From assembly GCA_017626145.1 (NCBI GenBank), contig JAGAJK010000060.1, forward strand, positions 62,001-126,000: a stretch of 64,000 nt of DNA. Direction: 5' to 3'. The DNA is from Clostridia bacterium (GTDB lineage: Bacteria > Bacillota > Clostridia > RGIG6154). Positions 1-8,924 of this stretch are shown piece after piece. Below the pieces are notes generated by a model, which worked only from the letters and a program-made list of their open reading frames with translations, searched no databases and was not told the origin of the DNA. Both the position numbers and the translations under genes were made by a program. How positions within the stretch are numbered: the stretch's first letter is position 1; each line of letters opens with the position of its first letter.

Positions 1-1
1 A

Positions 2-1723
2 AGAGAATCATTAGAGGTTCAGACGATGAATATGGCTAAATCAGCAGCTAAATTATTCACAGAAAACCTTAAGTATTCAAACGGTGAACCCGTTAAAGTT
101 GTAATTGCTGATACAACTATCGGTAGAGTTGCAGAAGCTGCAGCTTGTGCTGAAAAGTTCAAAAAAGAGGGTGTTGATATCACTCTTACAGTAACACCTT
201 GCTGGTGCTACGGTTCTGAAACAATGGATATGGACAAAGATACAATTAAAGCTGTATGGGGCTTTAATGGCACAGAAAGACCTGGTGCTGTATATTTAGC
301 AGCAGTCCTTGCTTCACACGCACAGAAGGGTCTTCCTGCTTTCGGTATCTACGGTCATGATGTTCAGGATATTGATGATACATCTATTCCTGCAGACGTT
401 GAAGAAAAACTTTTAAGATTCGGCCGTGCTGCTGTTGCTGTTGCAACAATGAGAGGTAAGTCATATCTCCAGATTGGTTCAATTTGTATGGGTATCGGTG
501 GTTCTATCATCGATTCACATTTCATTGAAGATTATCTCGGCATGAGAGTTGAATCTGTTGATGAAGTAGAAATCATCAGAAGAATGACAGAAGGCATCTA
601 TGATGCTAAAGAAGTTGAAAAGGCATCAAAATGGATTAAAGAAAACTGTATCGAAGGCTTTGATAAGAATCCTGAAGATATGCAGCTTACAAGAGAAAAG
701 AAAGATGAGCAGTGGGAATTCGTTGCTAAAATGTACTGCATAATCAAAGACCTTATGAACGGTAATAAGAACCTTCCTGAAGGTTGCGAAGAAGAAATGG
801 TTGGTCATAACGCGATTGCAGCAGGTTTCCAGGGTCAGAGACAGTGGACAGACTTCTATCCAAACTGTGACTTCCCTGAAGCTATGCTTAATACTTCATT
901 CGATCACAATGGTGCAAGAGAACCATACGTTTTAGCTACAGAAAATGACGTTCTTAATGGTCTTGGTATGCTCTTTATGAAACTTCTTACAAACAGAGCT
1001 CAGATTTTTGCTGATGTTCGTACATATTGGAGTGGAGATGCTGTTAAGAGAGTAACAGGTTATGAAATTGAAGGCAAAGCCAAAGAGGCTGATGGATTTA
1101 TTCACCTTATCAATTCAGGTGCAGCTTGTCTTGATGCAAACGGCGAAGCTAAAGATGCAAACGGAAACGGTGTTATTAAGCCTTGGTATGAAGTAACAGA
1201 AGCTGATCAGAAAGCTATTATGGAAGCTACAACATGGAATCCGGCTGACCTTGGATATTTCAGAGGTGGCGGCTATTCTTCAAGATTCTTAACAAGAGCC
1301 GAAATGCCTGCCACAATGATAAGACTTAACCTTGTTAAAGGTCTTGGACCGGTTCTTCAGATTGCTGAAGGTTGGACAGTTAATCTTCCTGATGAAGTAT
1401 CAGATACTCTTTGGAAGAGAACTGACTACACATGGCCTTGCACATGGTTTGCTCCAAGATGCACAGGTGAAGGTGCTTTTAAAACAGCTTACGATGTAAT
1501 GAATAACTGGGGTGCAAACCACGGTGCTATTTCATATGGTCATATTGGTGCTGACTTAATTACACTTTGTTCTATGCTCAGAATTCCTGTATGTATGCAC
1601 AATGTTCCTGAAGAGAAAATCTTCAGACCTGCTGCGTGGAATGCTTTCGGTATGGATAAAGAAGGTTCTGATTACAGAGCTTGTGAAAATTACGGTCCAA
1701 TGTATGGTAAGTGCAGTAAGTAA
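2..1723 (+). CDS. fucI: L-fucose isomerase, 5' end cut by window edge
   Basis: Interconverts L-fucose and L-fuculose, a cytoplasmic step of deoxysugar catabolism. The first ATG in the window is at 26, but the frame is open back to base 2 and reads RESLEVQT before MNMAKS. This matches the internal RESLEEQTMNMAK segment of the E. coli enzyme, so the true start lies upstream and about twenty residues are missing. The family motifs [10 protein letters not shown] and [13 protein letters not shown] are present. The metal/catalytic Glu (ATEND), Asp (FADVRTYW) and His (CMHNV) are all visible. The C-terminus ends in the family style ([10 protein letters not shown]). The next gene is a sugar kinase on the same strand, which supports a catabolic operon. 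Family assignment is near certain. Confidence 0.96.
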   Translation, partial: RESLEVQTMNMAKSAAKLFTENLKYSNGEPVKVVIADTTIGRVAEAAACAEKFKKEGVDITLTVTPCWCYGSETMDMDKDTIKAVWGFNGTERPGAVYLAAVLASHAQKGLPAFGIYGHDVQDIDDTSIPADVEEKLLRFGRAAVAVATMRGKSYLQIGSICMGIGGSIIDSHFIEDYLGMRVESVDEVEIIRRMTEGIYDAKEVEKASKWIKENCIEGFDKNPEDMQLTREKKDEQWEFVAKMYCIIKDLMNGNKNLPEGCEEEMVGHNAIAAGFQGQRQWTDFYPNCDFPEAMLNTSFDHNGAREPYVLATENDVLNGLGMLFMKLLTNRAQIFADVRTYWSGDAVKRVTGYEIEGKAKEADGFIHLINSGAACLDANGEAKDANGNGVIKPWYEVTEADQKAIMEATTWNPADLGYFRGGGYSSRFLTRAEMPATMIRLNLVKGLGPVLQIAEGWTVNLPDEVSDTLWKRTDYTWPCTWFAPRCTGEGAFKTAYDVMNNWGANHGAISYGHIGADLITLCSMLRIPVCMHNVPEEKIFRPAAWNAFGMDKEGSDYRACENYGPMYGKCSK

Positions 1724-1736
1724 TTTTAAAATAACA

Positions 1737-1763
1737 ACGGAAGCCGCCTTGTGTGGCTTCCGT
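1737..1763 (+). terminator. Intergenic hairpin between fucI and the kinase gene
   Basis: A perfect 9-bp stem (ACGGAAGCC / GGCTTCCGT) encloses a 9-nt loop 13 bases after the fucI stop. No T-run follows, so it looks like an mRNA-processing or stability hairpin rather than a strong terminator. The kinase ribosome site begins a few bases later. Confidence 0.5.
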
Positions 1764-1782
1764 AAATTTAAGAGGTGACAAA

Positions 1783-3252
1783 ATGAAAAAGATGTTATCG
1801 TTTGACTTTGGCGCATCAAGCGGCAGAGCAATTCTCGGTACGATTGAAAACGGCGTACTTAAAACAGAAGAAATGCATCGTTTCAGCAACGATCCTGTTG
1901 AGGTTAACGGTACTTTCAGTTGGGATATTTTAAGACTTTTTTATGAAATAAAACAGGGAATTTTAAAATGTGTAAATGCCGGACACAAAGACATTGCATC
2001 TATCGGTATTGATACATGGGGTGTTGACGTTGGTTTTCTCGATAAAAAAGGAAGACTTATCGGCAATCCTCTTCATTATCGTGATACAATTACAGAAGGT
2101 ATTCAGGAAAAAGCATTTAAAGTTATGGAAGCTAAAAAACTGTATGAACGTACAGGTATCCAGTTTATGGATTTTAATACTTTATTCCAGCTTCATGCGA
2201 TGAAACTTGATAATTATCAGCCATATTTAAATGCTGATAAGATGTTATTTACACCTGATTTACTTAATTATTTCCTGACAGGAGAGAAAACAACTGAATA
2301 TTCAATTGCAAGTACAAGTCAGATGCTCGATGCTGAGAAGCGTGATTGGGCAACCGATGTTCTTGATGCTTTTGAAATTAATAAAGATATTCTTTGTGAT
2401 GTAGTTATGCCGGGGACTATTATAGGTAAGTTATCTGCAAGGCTTGCTAATGAACTTGGCTGTGATCAGATTCCTGTTGTTGCCATTGCAGGTCATGATA
2501 CCGCTTCGGCTGTAGCATCTGTTCCTGCAGAAAATGAGAACTATGCTTATATAAGCTGTGGTACATGGTCACTTTTAGGCGTTGAACTTGACAGTCCTAT
2601 TGTAAATGAGAAATCGTTTGATGCTGCTTTTACAAATGAAGGCGGAGCTTTTAATAAAATCAGATTTCTTAAAAACATAATTGGTCTTTGGTTAGTACAG
2701 GAATGTAAGAGACATTGGGACAGAAGGGGTGTAGGTAAGTCATTTGCTGAACTTGAAACTCTCGCAAGAGCTTCAGAACCGTTCAGAAGCTTCATAGACC
2801 CATCTGACGATTCGTTTATGGCTCCTAACGATATGCCTGCACGTATTGCGGAATACTGCAAAAAAACGAATCAGCCTGTACCTGAAACTCAGGGTCAGTT
2901 TGTGAGATGTATTATGGAAAGTTTAGCTCTTAAATACAGACAGGCAATTGAAAATCTTGAAGGCGTTATAGGAAGACCTATCGAAACCATTAATATGGTT
3001 GGTGGCGGCATCAAAGATAAAATGCTTTGTCAGTTTACCGCTGAGGGAACAAACAGAAAGGTTATTACCGGACCTGTAGAAGCTACAGCTATGGGTAATC
3101 TTCTTATGCAGGCTTATGCACTTGGTGAAATCAAAACACTTGAAGAACTTCGTGATGTAGTTAAGAAATCTACAGAGCTTGATGTTTATATGCCTGATAA
3201 CCGTGAAGAATGGGATAAAGCATATGAAAAGTTTCTTGAAATTATAAAATAA
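1783..3252 (+). CDS. rhaB: Rhamnulokinase-family (FGGY) sugar kinase
   Basis: Predicted to phosphorylate a ketose (L-rhamnulose or, given the fucI neighbour, L-fuculose) with ATP. The N-terminal phosphate loop reads DFGASSGR, and IGIDTWGVD, DTASAVASVP, SCGTWSLLG and VGGGIKD follow the RhaB order. Length is 489 residues, usual for the family. The frame opens earlier with a GTG at 1753, but that codon lies in the intergenic hairpin; the ATG at 1783 is preceded by AGAGGTG and is chosen. Sequence resembles RhaB more than FucK, so substrate is inferred: rhamnulokinase by family, fuculose kinase by context. No aldolase or transporter for the pathway is in the window. Confidence 0.88.
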   Translation: MKKMLSFDFGASSGRAILGTIENGVLKTEEMHRFSNDPVEVNGTFSWDILRLFYEIKQGILKCVNAGHKDIASIGIDTWGVDVGFLDKKGRLIGNPLHYRDTITEGIQEKAFKVMEAKKLYERTGIQFMDFNTLFQLHAMKLDNYQPYLNADKMLFTPDLLNYFLTGEKTTEYSIASTSQMLDAEKRDWATDVLDAFEINKDILCDVVMPGTIIGKLSARLANELGCDQIPVVAIAGHDTASAVASVPAENENYAYISCGTWSLLGVELDSPIVNEKSFDAAFTNEGGAFNKIRFLKNIIGLWLVQECKRHWDRRGVGKSFAELETLARASEPFRSFIDPSDDSFMAPNDMPARIAEYCKKTNQPVPETQGQFVRCIMESLALKYRQAIENLEGVIGRPIETINMVGGGIKDKMLCQFTAEGTNRKVITGPVEATAMGNLLMQAYALGEIKTLEELRDVVKKSTELDVYMPDNREEWDKAYEKFLEIIK

Positions 3253-3262
3253 TTTATTAATT

Positions 3263-3290
3263 ATCGGTTACGGCTTTTGCCGTAACCGGT
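3263..3290 (+). terminator. Strong hairpin after the sugar kinase gene
   Basis: A 10-bp perfect stem (CGGTTACGGC / GCCGTAACCG, extendable to 12 bp) with a TTTT loop starts 13 bases after the kinase stop. No T-tract follows, so termination may be partial and read into pcrA. Confidence 0.5.
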
Positions 3291-3306
3291 ATAAATAAGG
3301 TGAACA

Positions 3307-5481
3307 ATGAGTAATTTGAATGATAAACAGCTTGAGGCTGTCAATACAGTTAACGGACCTGTTTTAATTTTAGCAGGTGCCGGAAGCGGAAAAACAACAG
3401 TTTTGATAAACAGAATAAATCATATGATAAGTGATTGTAAAATTACCCCTTGGAGTATTCTTACAATTACTTTTACTAATAAAGCGGCTAACGAAATTAA
3501 GGAACGACTTGCTAACACGATAGGGGAAGATGCAAAGGATATTTGGGCAAGCACTTTTCATTCTATGTGCGTCAGAATTCTTCGCAGAGATGCTGAAAAA
3601 ATTGGTTACAAGTCGGGATTTACGATATATGATTCTGCTGATTCTAATACACTGATTAAAGAGTGTATAAAAGAATTAGGGTATAATGATAAAGATTTTG
3701 CACCTAAAATGGTACTGTCTGTCATAAGTTCAGCAAAAGATAAGCTTATAACACCTTCTGCTTTTTCTCACGAATATGCCGGTGATTTTCGTATGGAAAA
3801 GATTGGTAAATTATACGAGCTTTATCAGCGCAAATTAAAATCTTATAATGCTTTTGATTATGATGATCTTATTATGCAGACGGTAAATTTGTTTGAGCAT
3901 AATGAGGATGTATTAGAGTATTATCAGCACAGATTTAAATATATTATGGTTGATGAATATCAGGATACATCACACAGTCAGTACAGACTTATTTATAACC
4001 TTGCTAAATCTCATTGCAATATTTGTGTTGTCGGTGATGATGACCAGTCAATTTACAAATTCAGAGGTGCTGATATTTCAAATATTCTTGATTTTGAAAA
4101 ACAGTTTAAAGATACTAAGATTATAAAACTTGAACAAAACTACCGTTCCACGCAGCCGATACTTGATGCTGCCAATGCTGTAATAAAGAATAATACAGGA
4201 AGAAAAGATAAAAAATTATGGACAGGAAAAACGGAAGGCGAAAAAGTTACGGTTTATTGTGCTGCTAACGAAAGAGAAGAGGCATATTTTGCAGTAAGAA
4301 AAATTGAAGAATACGTTCGCAATGGCGGCACTTATAAAAATATAGCTGTTTTATTCAGAATGAATGCACAATCACGTGTTATAGAAGAAGTTCTGCTTAA
4401 CAACGCCATTCCTTATAGACTTTTATCAGGCATTAAATTCTATGATCGAAAAGAAATCAAAGATATAATTGCTTACTTACGTTTACTTGTAAATTTGACG
4501 GATGATATTAGTCTTACAAGAATAATAAATGAACCCAAACGTTCTATAGGCAAAACTACTGTCGATAAAGTTGCGAGGATTGCGTATGATAACAACACAA
4601 GTATGTTTCAGATTCTTTGTAATGTTATAGAACACGAAGAGTTACGTAGAAGTGCTGTAAATATTATTTCTTTTACAAATTTGATTAATTCTTTAAAGAA
4701 TAAAATCAATGAGCTTAGTGTTAGTGAAATCGTAAAAAATCTTATTTCAGAGAGTGGATATGTATATGCTCTTGAAAAAGAAAACACAGTAGAGGCGAAA
4801 ACCAGGATTGAAAATATAAATGAATTTTTATCTGTTGTTGCAGAATTTGAAAAAGCTATGCCTGATGGAACGCTTATTGATTTTCTTGAAGGTGTCTCAT
4901 TACTATCTGATATTGATAATTATGACGATGAGCAGGATGCAGTAACATTAATGACACTACATAGTGCTAAAGGTCTTGAATTTCCGGTGGTGTTTATGGT
5001 AGGTATGGAGGAGAATGTGTTTCCATCATCTGCTTCGATGTTCAGCACAGAAGAAATTGAAGAGGAGCGTCGTCTTTGTTATGTTGGAATAACACGTGCA
5101 AAAGAAAAATTATATTTAATTGCTTCAGCTTCAAGAATGATTTTTGGTCAGACAAGTTATAATCCACCATCAAGATTTTTAAGTGAGATTCCTTCTGATT
5201 TGCTCGATGGAGAGTTGACTCGACAAAGGGAATCAGCATATAAAATAGAAAATGAAATAAAGAATTATTCCACAATTTTCAATAAAAGTTTAACTCAAAG
5301 TTCTCCTAAGACGGGTAATGCTGACTTTAAAGTTGGTGACAGAGTAAAACATATGCGTTTTGGTGAGGGTACTGTGCTTAGTGCAATACCTATGGGTTCG
5401 GATATGAAGCTTTCTGTAGCTTTTGATAGTGTAGGAACCAAAAATCTTATGGCGACATTTGCTAAACTGAAAAAAATTTAA
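3307..5481 (+). CDS. pcrA: ATP-dependent DNA helicase PcrA/UvrD
   Basis: Superfamily 1A 3'-5' helicase for repair and replication-fork maintenance. Visible motifs in order: Q-motif region near residue 8, Walker A AGAGSGKT (23-30), TFTNKAA, DEYQDT (about 216), GDDDQSIYKFRGAD, EQNYRST, TLHSAKGLEFP and YVGITRAKE. The last 55 residues (VGDRVKHMRFGEGTV onward) are the small C-terminal Tudor-like domain that in PcrA contacts RNA polymerase. At 724 residues it is full length. The start is preceded by AAGGTGAAC. It is followed after 12 bp by yerC, a pairing also known in Bacillus. Confidence 0.96.
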   Translation: MSNLNDKQLEAVNTVNGPVLILAGAGSGKTTVLINRINHMISDCKITPWSILTITFTNKAANEIKERLANTIGEDAKDIWASTFHSMCVRILRRDAEKIGYKSGFTIYDSADSNTLIKECIKELGYNDKDFAPKMVLSVISSAKDKLITPSAFSHEYAGDFRMEKIGKLYELYQRKLKSYNAFDYDDLIMQTVNLFEHNEDVLEYYQHRFKYIMVDEYQDTSHSQYRLIYNLAKSHCNICVVGDDDQSIYKFRGADISNILDFEKQFKDTKIIKLEQNYRSTQPILDAANAVIKNNTGRKDKKLWTGKTEGEKVTVYCAANEREEAYFAVRKIEEYVRNGGTYKNIAVLFRMNAQSRVIEEVLLNNAIPYRLLSGIKFYDRKEIKDIIAYLRLLVNLTDDISLTRIINEPKRSIGKTTVDKVARIAYDNNTSMFQILCNVIEHEELRRSAVNIISFTNLINSLKNKINELSVSEIVKNLISESGYVYALEKENTVEAKTRIENINEFLSVVAEFEKAMPDGTLIDFLEGVSLLSDIDNYDDEQDAVTLMTLHSAKGLEFPVVFMVGMEENVFPSSASMFSTEEIEEERRLCYVGITRAKEKLYLIASASRMIFGQTSYNPPSRFLSEIPSDLLDGELTRQRESAYKIENEIKNYSTIFNKSLTQSSPKTGNADFKVGDRVKHMRFGEGTVLSAIPMGSDMKLSVAFDSVGTKNLMATFAKLKKI

Positions 5482-5493
5482 GGAGAGAATGTT

Positions 5494-5781
5494 ATGGATT
5501 TAAAGGAAAAAAATCCTGATAAAGAAAATCTTTACAAAGCGATTTTGTCATTGAATACAATGGAAGAGTGTGATAAATTTTTCGACGATATCTGTACTAT
5601 AAAGGAAATAATTGATCTGTCATTACGTCTTAAGGTTGCAAAACTTTTAAGAGAAAAAGTATCATATACAGATATCGAAAAAATTACCGGTGCAAGTTCT
5701 GCAACTATCAGCAGAATTGGCAGATGTGTCAACTACGGATCAGGTGGCTACGGAATTGTCCTTGACAGATTAGAGGAATAA
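5494..5781 (+). CDS. yerC: TrpR-like regulator, YerC/YecD family
   Basis: Small DNA-binding protein of 95 residues with the TrpR-like helix-turn-helix. The signature SLRLKVAKLLREKVSYTDIEKITGASSATISRIGR lies in the C-terminal half, and the tail NYGSGGYGIVLDRL is typical of the family. The physiological targets of the family are poorly known. The gene sits 12 bp after pcrA and 2 bp before a methyltransferase gene, with an AAGGAGAG ribosome site, so the three are probably cotranscribed. Family membership is clear; function is inferred only at the level of transcription regulator. Confidence 0.9.
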   Translation: MDLKEKNPDKENLYKAILSLNTMEECDKFFDDICTIKEIIDLSLRLKVAKLLREKVSYTDIEKITGASSATISRIGRCVNYGSGGYGIVLDRLEE

Positions 5782-5783
5782 TT

Positions 5784-6524
5784 ATGGATTGTTATAATGA
5801 TTTTGCTTCTGTATACGACAGATTAACTGACGATATTGATTATAAAAAATTTGTTGATTTTGTTGAAACCATCTTATTAGAGAATGGGTTAAAGGGAAAA
5901 TTACTACTTGAACTTGCATGTGGTACAGGTAATATGACTGTAGAATTCAATAAAAAAGGCTATGACGTAATTGGTGTCGATAATTCTCCTGAGATGCTGT
6001 CTGTTGCGAGAGGAAAATGTCCTGATAATCTATTACTATTACAGGATATGACTGAATTTGAACTTTACGGAACAGTTGATGCTGTTGTTTGTTTGCTTGA
6101 CAGTATTAATTACATAACAGATGAAACAAAGCTTAAAAAAATGTTTTCTCTTGTCAAAAATTATCTTGAATATGATGGATTGTTCGTATTCGATATTAAT
6201 AGTGAACATAAACTACGGAATATTATTGGCGAAAATACTTTTGTATATAATTCTGAAGATGTATTTTACACGTGGGAAAATGAACAAAATGATGACTGTG
6301 TAAATTTTTATCTGACTTTTTTTGTTAAAAATGAAACCGATAGTTTTGACAAAATTGAAGAATTTCATACAGAGAAAGTATATACTACTGAAAAGTTGGT
6401 TAAAATATTAAATGAAGTTGGAATGGAATTTATTGCAGCATATGCAGATTTTGAGTTTAATGAGCCTTATTGTGATTCTGAGCGTATTTTTATAGTAGCT
6501 CGCAAAAATAAAGACTTGACATAA
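5784..6524 (+). CDS. Class I SAM-dependent methyltransferase (YqeM-like)
   Basis: Cytoplasmic methyltransferase of 246 residues with an unknown substrate. Motif I is LLELACGTGNMT (about 40-50), followed by GVDNSPEMLSVAR (the acidic residue binding the SAM ribose) and a post-motif DMTEF. The N-terminus, with YNDFASVYDRLTDDIDYKKF, matches the YqeM-type proteins common in Firmicutes. It starts 2 bp after yerC and is probably translated from the same transcript. The promoter of the cold-shock gene overlaps its last codons. The reaction class is confident, the substrate is not identifiable. Confidence 0.85.
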   Translation: MDCYNDFASVYDRLTDDIDYKKFVDFVETILLENGLKGKLLLELACGTGNMTVEFNKKGYDVIGVDNSPEMLSVARGKCPDNLLLLQDMTEFELYGTVDAVVCLLDSINYITDETKLKKMFSLVKNYLEYDGLFVFDINSEHKLRNIIGENTFVYNSEDVFYTWENEQNDDCVNFYLTFFVKNETDSFDKIEEFHTEKVYTTEKLVKILNEVGMEFIAAYADFEFNEPYCDSERIFIVARKNKDLT

Positions 6525-6544
6525 TTTGTTTGATGTGATAAGAT
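6516..6544 (+). promoter_or_regulatory. Sigma-A promoter of the cold-shock gene
   Basis: TTGACA at 6516-6521 and TAAGAT at 6539-6544 are separated by 17 bp. The -35 box overlaps the stop codon region of the methyltransferase. It leaves a leader of about 60 nt that contains a small CCATC/GATGG hairpin (6577-6590). Confidence 0.7.
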
Positions 6545-6613
6545 ATTAAATGCGCAGAGATGCGACGAAGGGTTATCCATCTTACGATGGAATTTGAAAG
6601 GAATGGTAGTATA

Positions 6614-6814
6614 ATGGCAAACGGAAAAGTAAAATGGTTTAATGCTGAAAAGGGTTATGGCTTTATCGAAAGCGAAGACGGTACTGATGTATTCGTTCAT
6701 TATTCAGCAATCGAAATGGAAGGTTACAAGACTCTTGAAGAGGGTACAGAAGTAACCTTTGAAGTTAGTGAAGGCGCTAAGGGTCCTCAGGCTTCCAATG
6801 TACAGAAAGCATAA
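6614..6814 (+). CDS. csp: Cold-shock domain protein, CspA family
   Basis: RNA chaperone of 66 residues forming a single OB-fold. RNP1 is KGYGFI and RNP2 is VFVHY, with the family opening GKVKWFN and ending GPQASNV. The frame extends upstream to an ATG at 6560, but all homologues begin at MANGKVKWF, and an AAGGA site sits 11 bases upstream of this ATG. It has its own promoter and a terminator, so it is monocistronic. The structured leader is typical of cold-inducible csp mRNAs; actual cold induction is inferred. Confidence 0.95.
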   Translation: MANGKVKWFNAEKGYGFIESEDGTDVFVHYSAIEMEGYKTLEEGTEVTFEVSEGAKGPQASNVQKA

Positions 6815-6873
6815 TTGAAGCTTGAATGACTGTTATTATATAGCATTAAAGTTTTAAAATTTGTTTTTGGTTT

Positions 6874-6909
6874 ACTGCCATCTGAAAGGTGGCAGTTTTT
6901 CTTTTTTTT
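6874..6909 (+). terminator. Rho-independent terminator of csp
   Basis: ACTGCCA and TGGCAGT pair across a short loop and are followed by TTTTTCTTTTTTTT. It is a classic intrinsic terminator. Confidence 0.9.
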
Positions 6910-6933
6910 AACTAAAATTTCACATTTGTTTTG

Positions 6934-6962
6934 TTGACATAAATGTTATTTTAATGTATAAT
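6934..6962 (+). promoter_or_regulatory. Perfect consensus sigma-A promoter for the LCP gene
   Basis: TTGACA (6934-6939), a 17-bp spacer and TATAAT (6957-6962) match consensus at all twelve positions. Transcription would begin near 6969, after the ATG at 6966, which decides the start of the next gene. Confidence 0.85.
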
Positions 6963-6989
6963 TGAATGGTGTCAATTGGAGGCGATTTT

Positions 6990-7859
6990 TTGAATATTAA
7001 AAAATTTTTTATTACTTTTTTGATATCAACAGCTACGCTGATGCTACTTATTGCTGTTGTTCTTGGAATAAGTTTTTCACATAAATTTACTGAGTCTATC
7101 GGCGGTGGTGCAGATATAGAAGAACTTGATAAAGTTCTTCCGGACGGAAGACGTAATGTTGTAGTATTTGGTACTGATAAAAGTGGACGACTTGCAGATG
7201 TTATTATGATTTTTTCAGTATCTGCAAAAAATGAAGAAATTAACCTTATTTCTGTACCTCGTGATACTAAGGTTAAGGTTCCCGGATACGGAACATACAA
7301 AATCACAGAAACTTTAAGTTTTGGTGGAGACCCAGGTATTATTGTAAGTGAAGTTAAAGAAGCGACTGGCATAGCTATACACGATTATGTCGTTGTTAAT
7401 TTTAAAGCCGTTGAAGAGACTATAAACGCTCTTGGTGGAGTTGAATTCAATGTTCCGCAGAATATGTATTACAGTGACCCTGAACAAGGTTTATATATTA
7501 ATTTAAGAAAAGGTTATCAAACTCTTGACGGAGACAAAGCTTTACAACTTTTGAGATTCAGAAGTTATCCTATGGGTGATATCCGCAGAACTGAAGTTCA
7601 ACGAGAATTTATGAAAGCTTTATTTGAACAGAAAGCTACTGTTAAAAATTTCAATAAAATTGACGATTTATACAAAGTAGTTGAAAGCAATATTACATCA
7701 AGTATGAGTTATGGTGAAATTGTTTCCTATGCTAATACTATAAGAAAAATGAAAGAATCTACTTTTAATACTTTTGATATGCCTTATATTTTAGCTGATC
7801 CGTATGTACTTATTGATTCTGAAAAAGCAACTTCGATTGTTGAACAATATTTCCAATAA
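6990..7859 (+). CDS. LytR-CpsA-Psr (LCP) cell-wall ligase-like protein
   Basis: LCP proteins attach teichoic acids or polysaccharides to peptidoglycan on the outer face of the membrane. The protein has a short cytoplasmic N-terminus, one membrane helix (about residues 8-28) and an extracellular LCP domain. Motifs visible are VVFGTDKSGRLADVIMI, SVPRDTKVKVPG, the LRFRSYPMGDIRR arginine segment and VQREFMKAL. A TTG at 6990 with GGAGG seven bases upstream is chosen over the ATG at 6966, because the promoter would start RNA downstream of that ATG. At 289 residues it is a compact LCP protein. Confidence 0.88.
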   Translation: MNIKKFFITFLISTATLMLLIAVVLGISFSHKFTESIGGGADIEELDKVLPDGRRNVVVFGTDKSGRLADVIMIFSVSAKNEEINLISVPRDTKVKVPGYGTYKITETLSFGGDPGIIVSEVKEATGIAIHDYVVVNFKAVEETINALGGVEFNVPQNMYYSDPEQGLYINLRKGYQTLDGDKALQLLRFRSYPMGDIRRTEVQREFMKALFEQKATVKNFNKIDDLYKVVESNITSSMSYGEIVSYANTIRKMKESTFNTFDMPYILADPYVLIDSEKATSIVEQYFQ

Positions 7860-7874
7860 TTGTCGGGAGTGATT

Positions 7875-8888
7875 ATGTTGAAAAATAAAGTAATGTTTTT
7901 TAATGCTCAGGAAGTTGTTGAAACTAAAATCGGGTACAAGATTTACCGATTCGACAGAGAAACACTTTCACATATTAATTCAAATGAAAATGGTAGTGGC
8001 AACTGGATAGGTAGATATTCGTGTGGTACTGAAATCAGATTTTATTCTGATTCGAACATTGTAACAGTAACGCTTCTTCCTGAAATATCTGACGGCAATT
8101 TGTGTGTGTATCTTGGAAATTATTTTGTAGGCAGATATGAACTGAAGGCCGGCGAGTATAAAACTCTGTTTTTAAAAAGACCTGAAATGTTTGATAATAT
8201 AAATGCAGATTTTTTTGACGGAAACACATTTGATAATCATGTATGGAGACTTTGTCCACATAATTGTTTGATAACTCTTTGTGATATTGATAACACAACC
8301 GGAGTTATAAGACCGCCTAAAAAGAGTGAGATGCCTTCGAAGACAATGCTTGCATACGGTTCATCAATTACTCATGGTTCAGGTGCACTTAGTAATCCAT
8401 ATTGTTACATCGAAAATGTAGGCCGCTTGTTGGGATTGAATATTCTTAACAAAGGAATGGGTGGGTCTTGTTTTTGCGAAAAAGAAGTTGTAGATATGTT
8501 ACTTAAAAATGATTTCGACTACGCTTACCTTGAATGCGGTGTAAATATGTATATGCGTGTTGAACCCGAAGAATTCAGAAAAAGATTTACATATCTTGTG
8601 GCCGAAATTTCTAAAAAAACTGTACCTGTATTTATTACAACTGCTTACAGATTTTCAACATATTATTTTAATGATGAAAATAAATTAAACAGAATTAATG
8701 AATATAATCAAATTATCAGAGAAGTATTTGATAAATATAAAAAGGACAACTGGAAGCTTCTTGATGGGATGAAGATTCTAAATGACACAACTTATCTTAC
8801 TGTTGATGGTATCCATCCTTCGACAGAAGGTCACTTCCAAATGGCGTATAACATTGTAAGAGAAATTAAAGACATTATCAATAAGTAA
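7875..8888 (+). CDS. SGNH/GDSL-family hydrolase, probable carbohydrate esterase
   Basis: Protein of 337 residues. The N-terminal third is a beta-rich domain (TEIRFYSDSNIVTVTLLPE) and the C-terminal part an SGNH hydrolase. The nucleophile block is AYGSSITHG (Ser163 or Ser164), block II is NKGMGGSCF, block III ECGVNM, and DGIHP (Asp311, His314) supplies the rest of the triad. No signal peptide is seen, so it probably acts in the cytoplasm. The start at ATG 7875 has GGGAG five bases upstream. It lies 15 bp after the LCP gene and may share its promoter. Deacetylation of a glycan fragment is inferred from the family and the glycan-rich neighbourhood. Confidence 0.75.
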   Translation: MLKNKVMFFNAQEVVETKIGYKIYRFDRETLSHINSNENGSGNWIGRYSCGTEIRFYSDSNIVTVTLLPEISDGNLCVYLGNYFVGRYELKAGEYKTLFLKRPEMFDNINADFFDGNTFDNHVWRLCPHNCLITLCDIDNTTGVIRPPKKSEMPSKTMLAYGSSITHGSGALSNPYCYIENVGRLLGLNILNKGMGGSCFCEKEVVDMLLKNDFDYAYLECGVNMYMRVEPEEFRKRFTYLVAEISKKTVPVFITTAYRFSTYYFNDENKLNRINEYNQIIREVFDKYKKDNWKLLDGMKILNDTTYLTVDGIHPSTEGHFQMAYNIVREIKDIINK

Positions 8889-8892
8889 ATGA

Positions 8893-8922
8893 ATATCCCT
8901 TGACCGAGTGGTCAAGGGATAT
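8893..8922. terminator. Bidirectional terminator between convergent genes
   Basis: A 13-bp perfect stem (8893-8905 with 8910-8922, loop GAGT) separates the SGNH gene from the minus-strand hydrolase gene. AT-rich flanks follow on both sides, so it may serve both strands. Confidence 0.7.
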
Positions 8923-8924
8923 AT

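Noticed and set aside
6920..7372. 150-residue minus-strand frame over the LCP gene
   Set aside because: Overlaps a consensus promoter and a conserved protein; no ribosome site.
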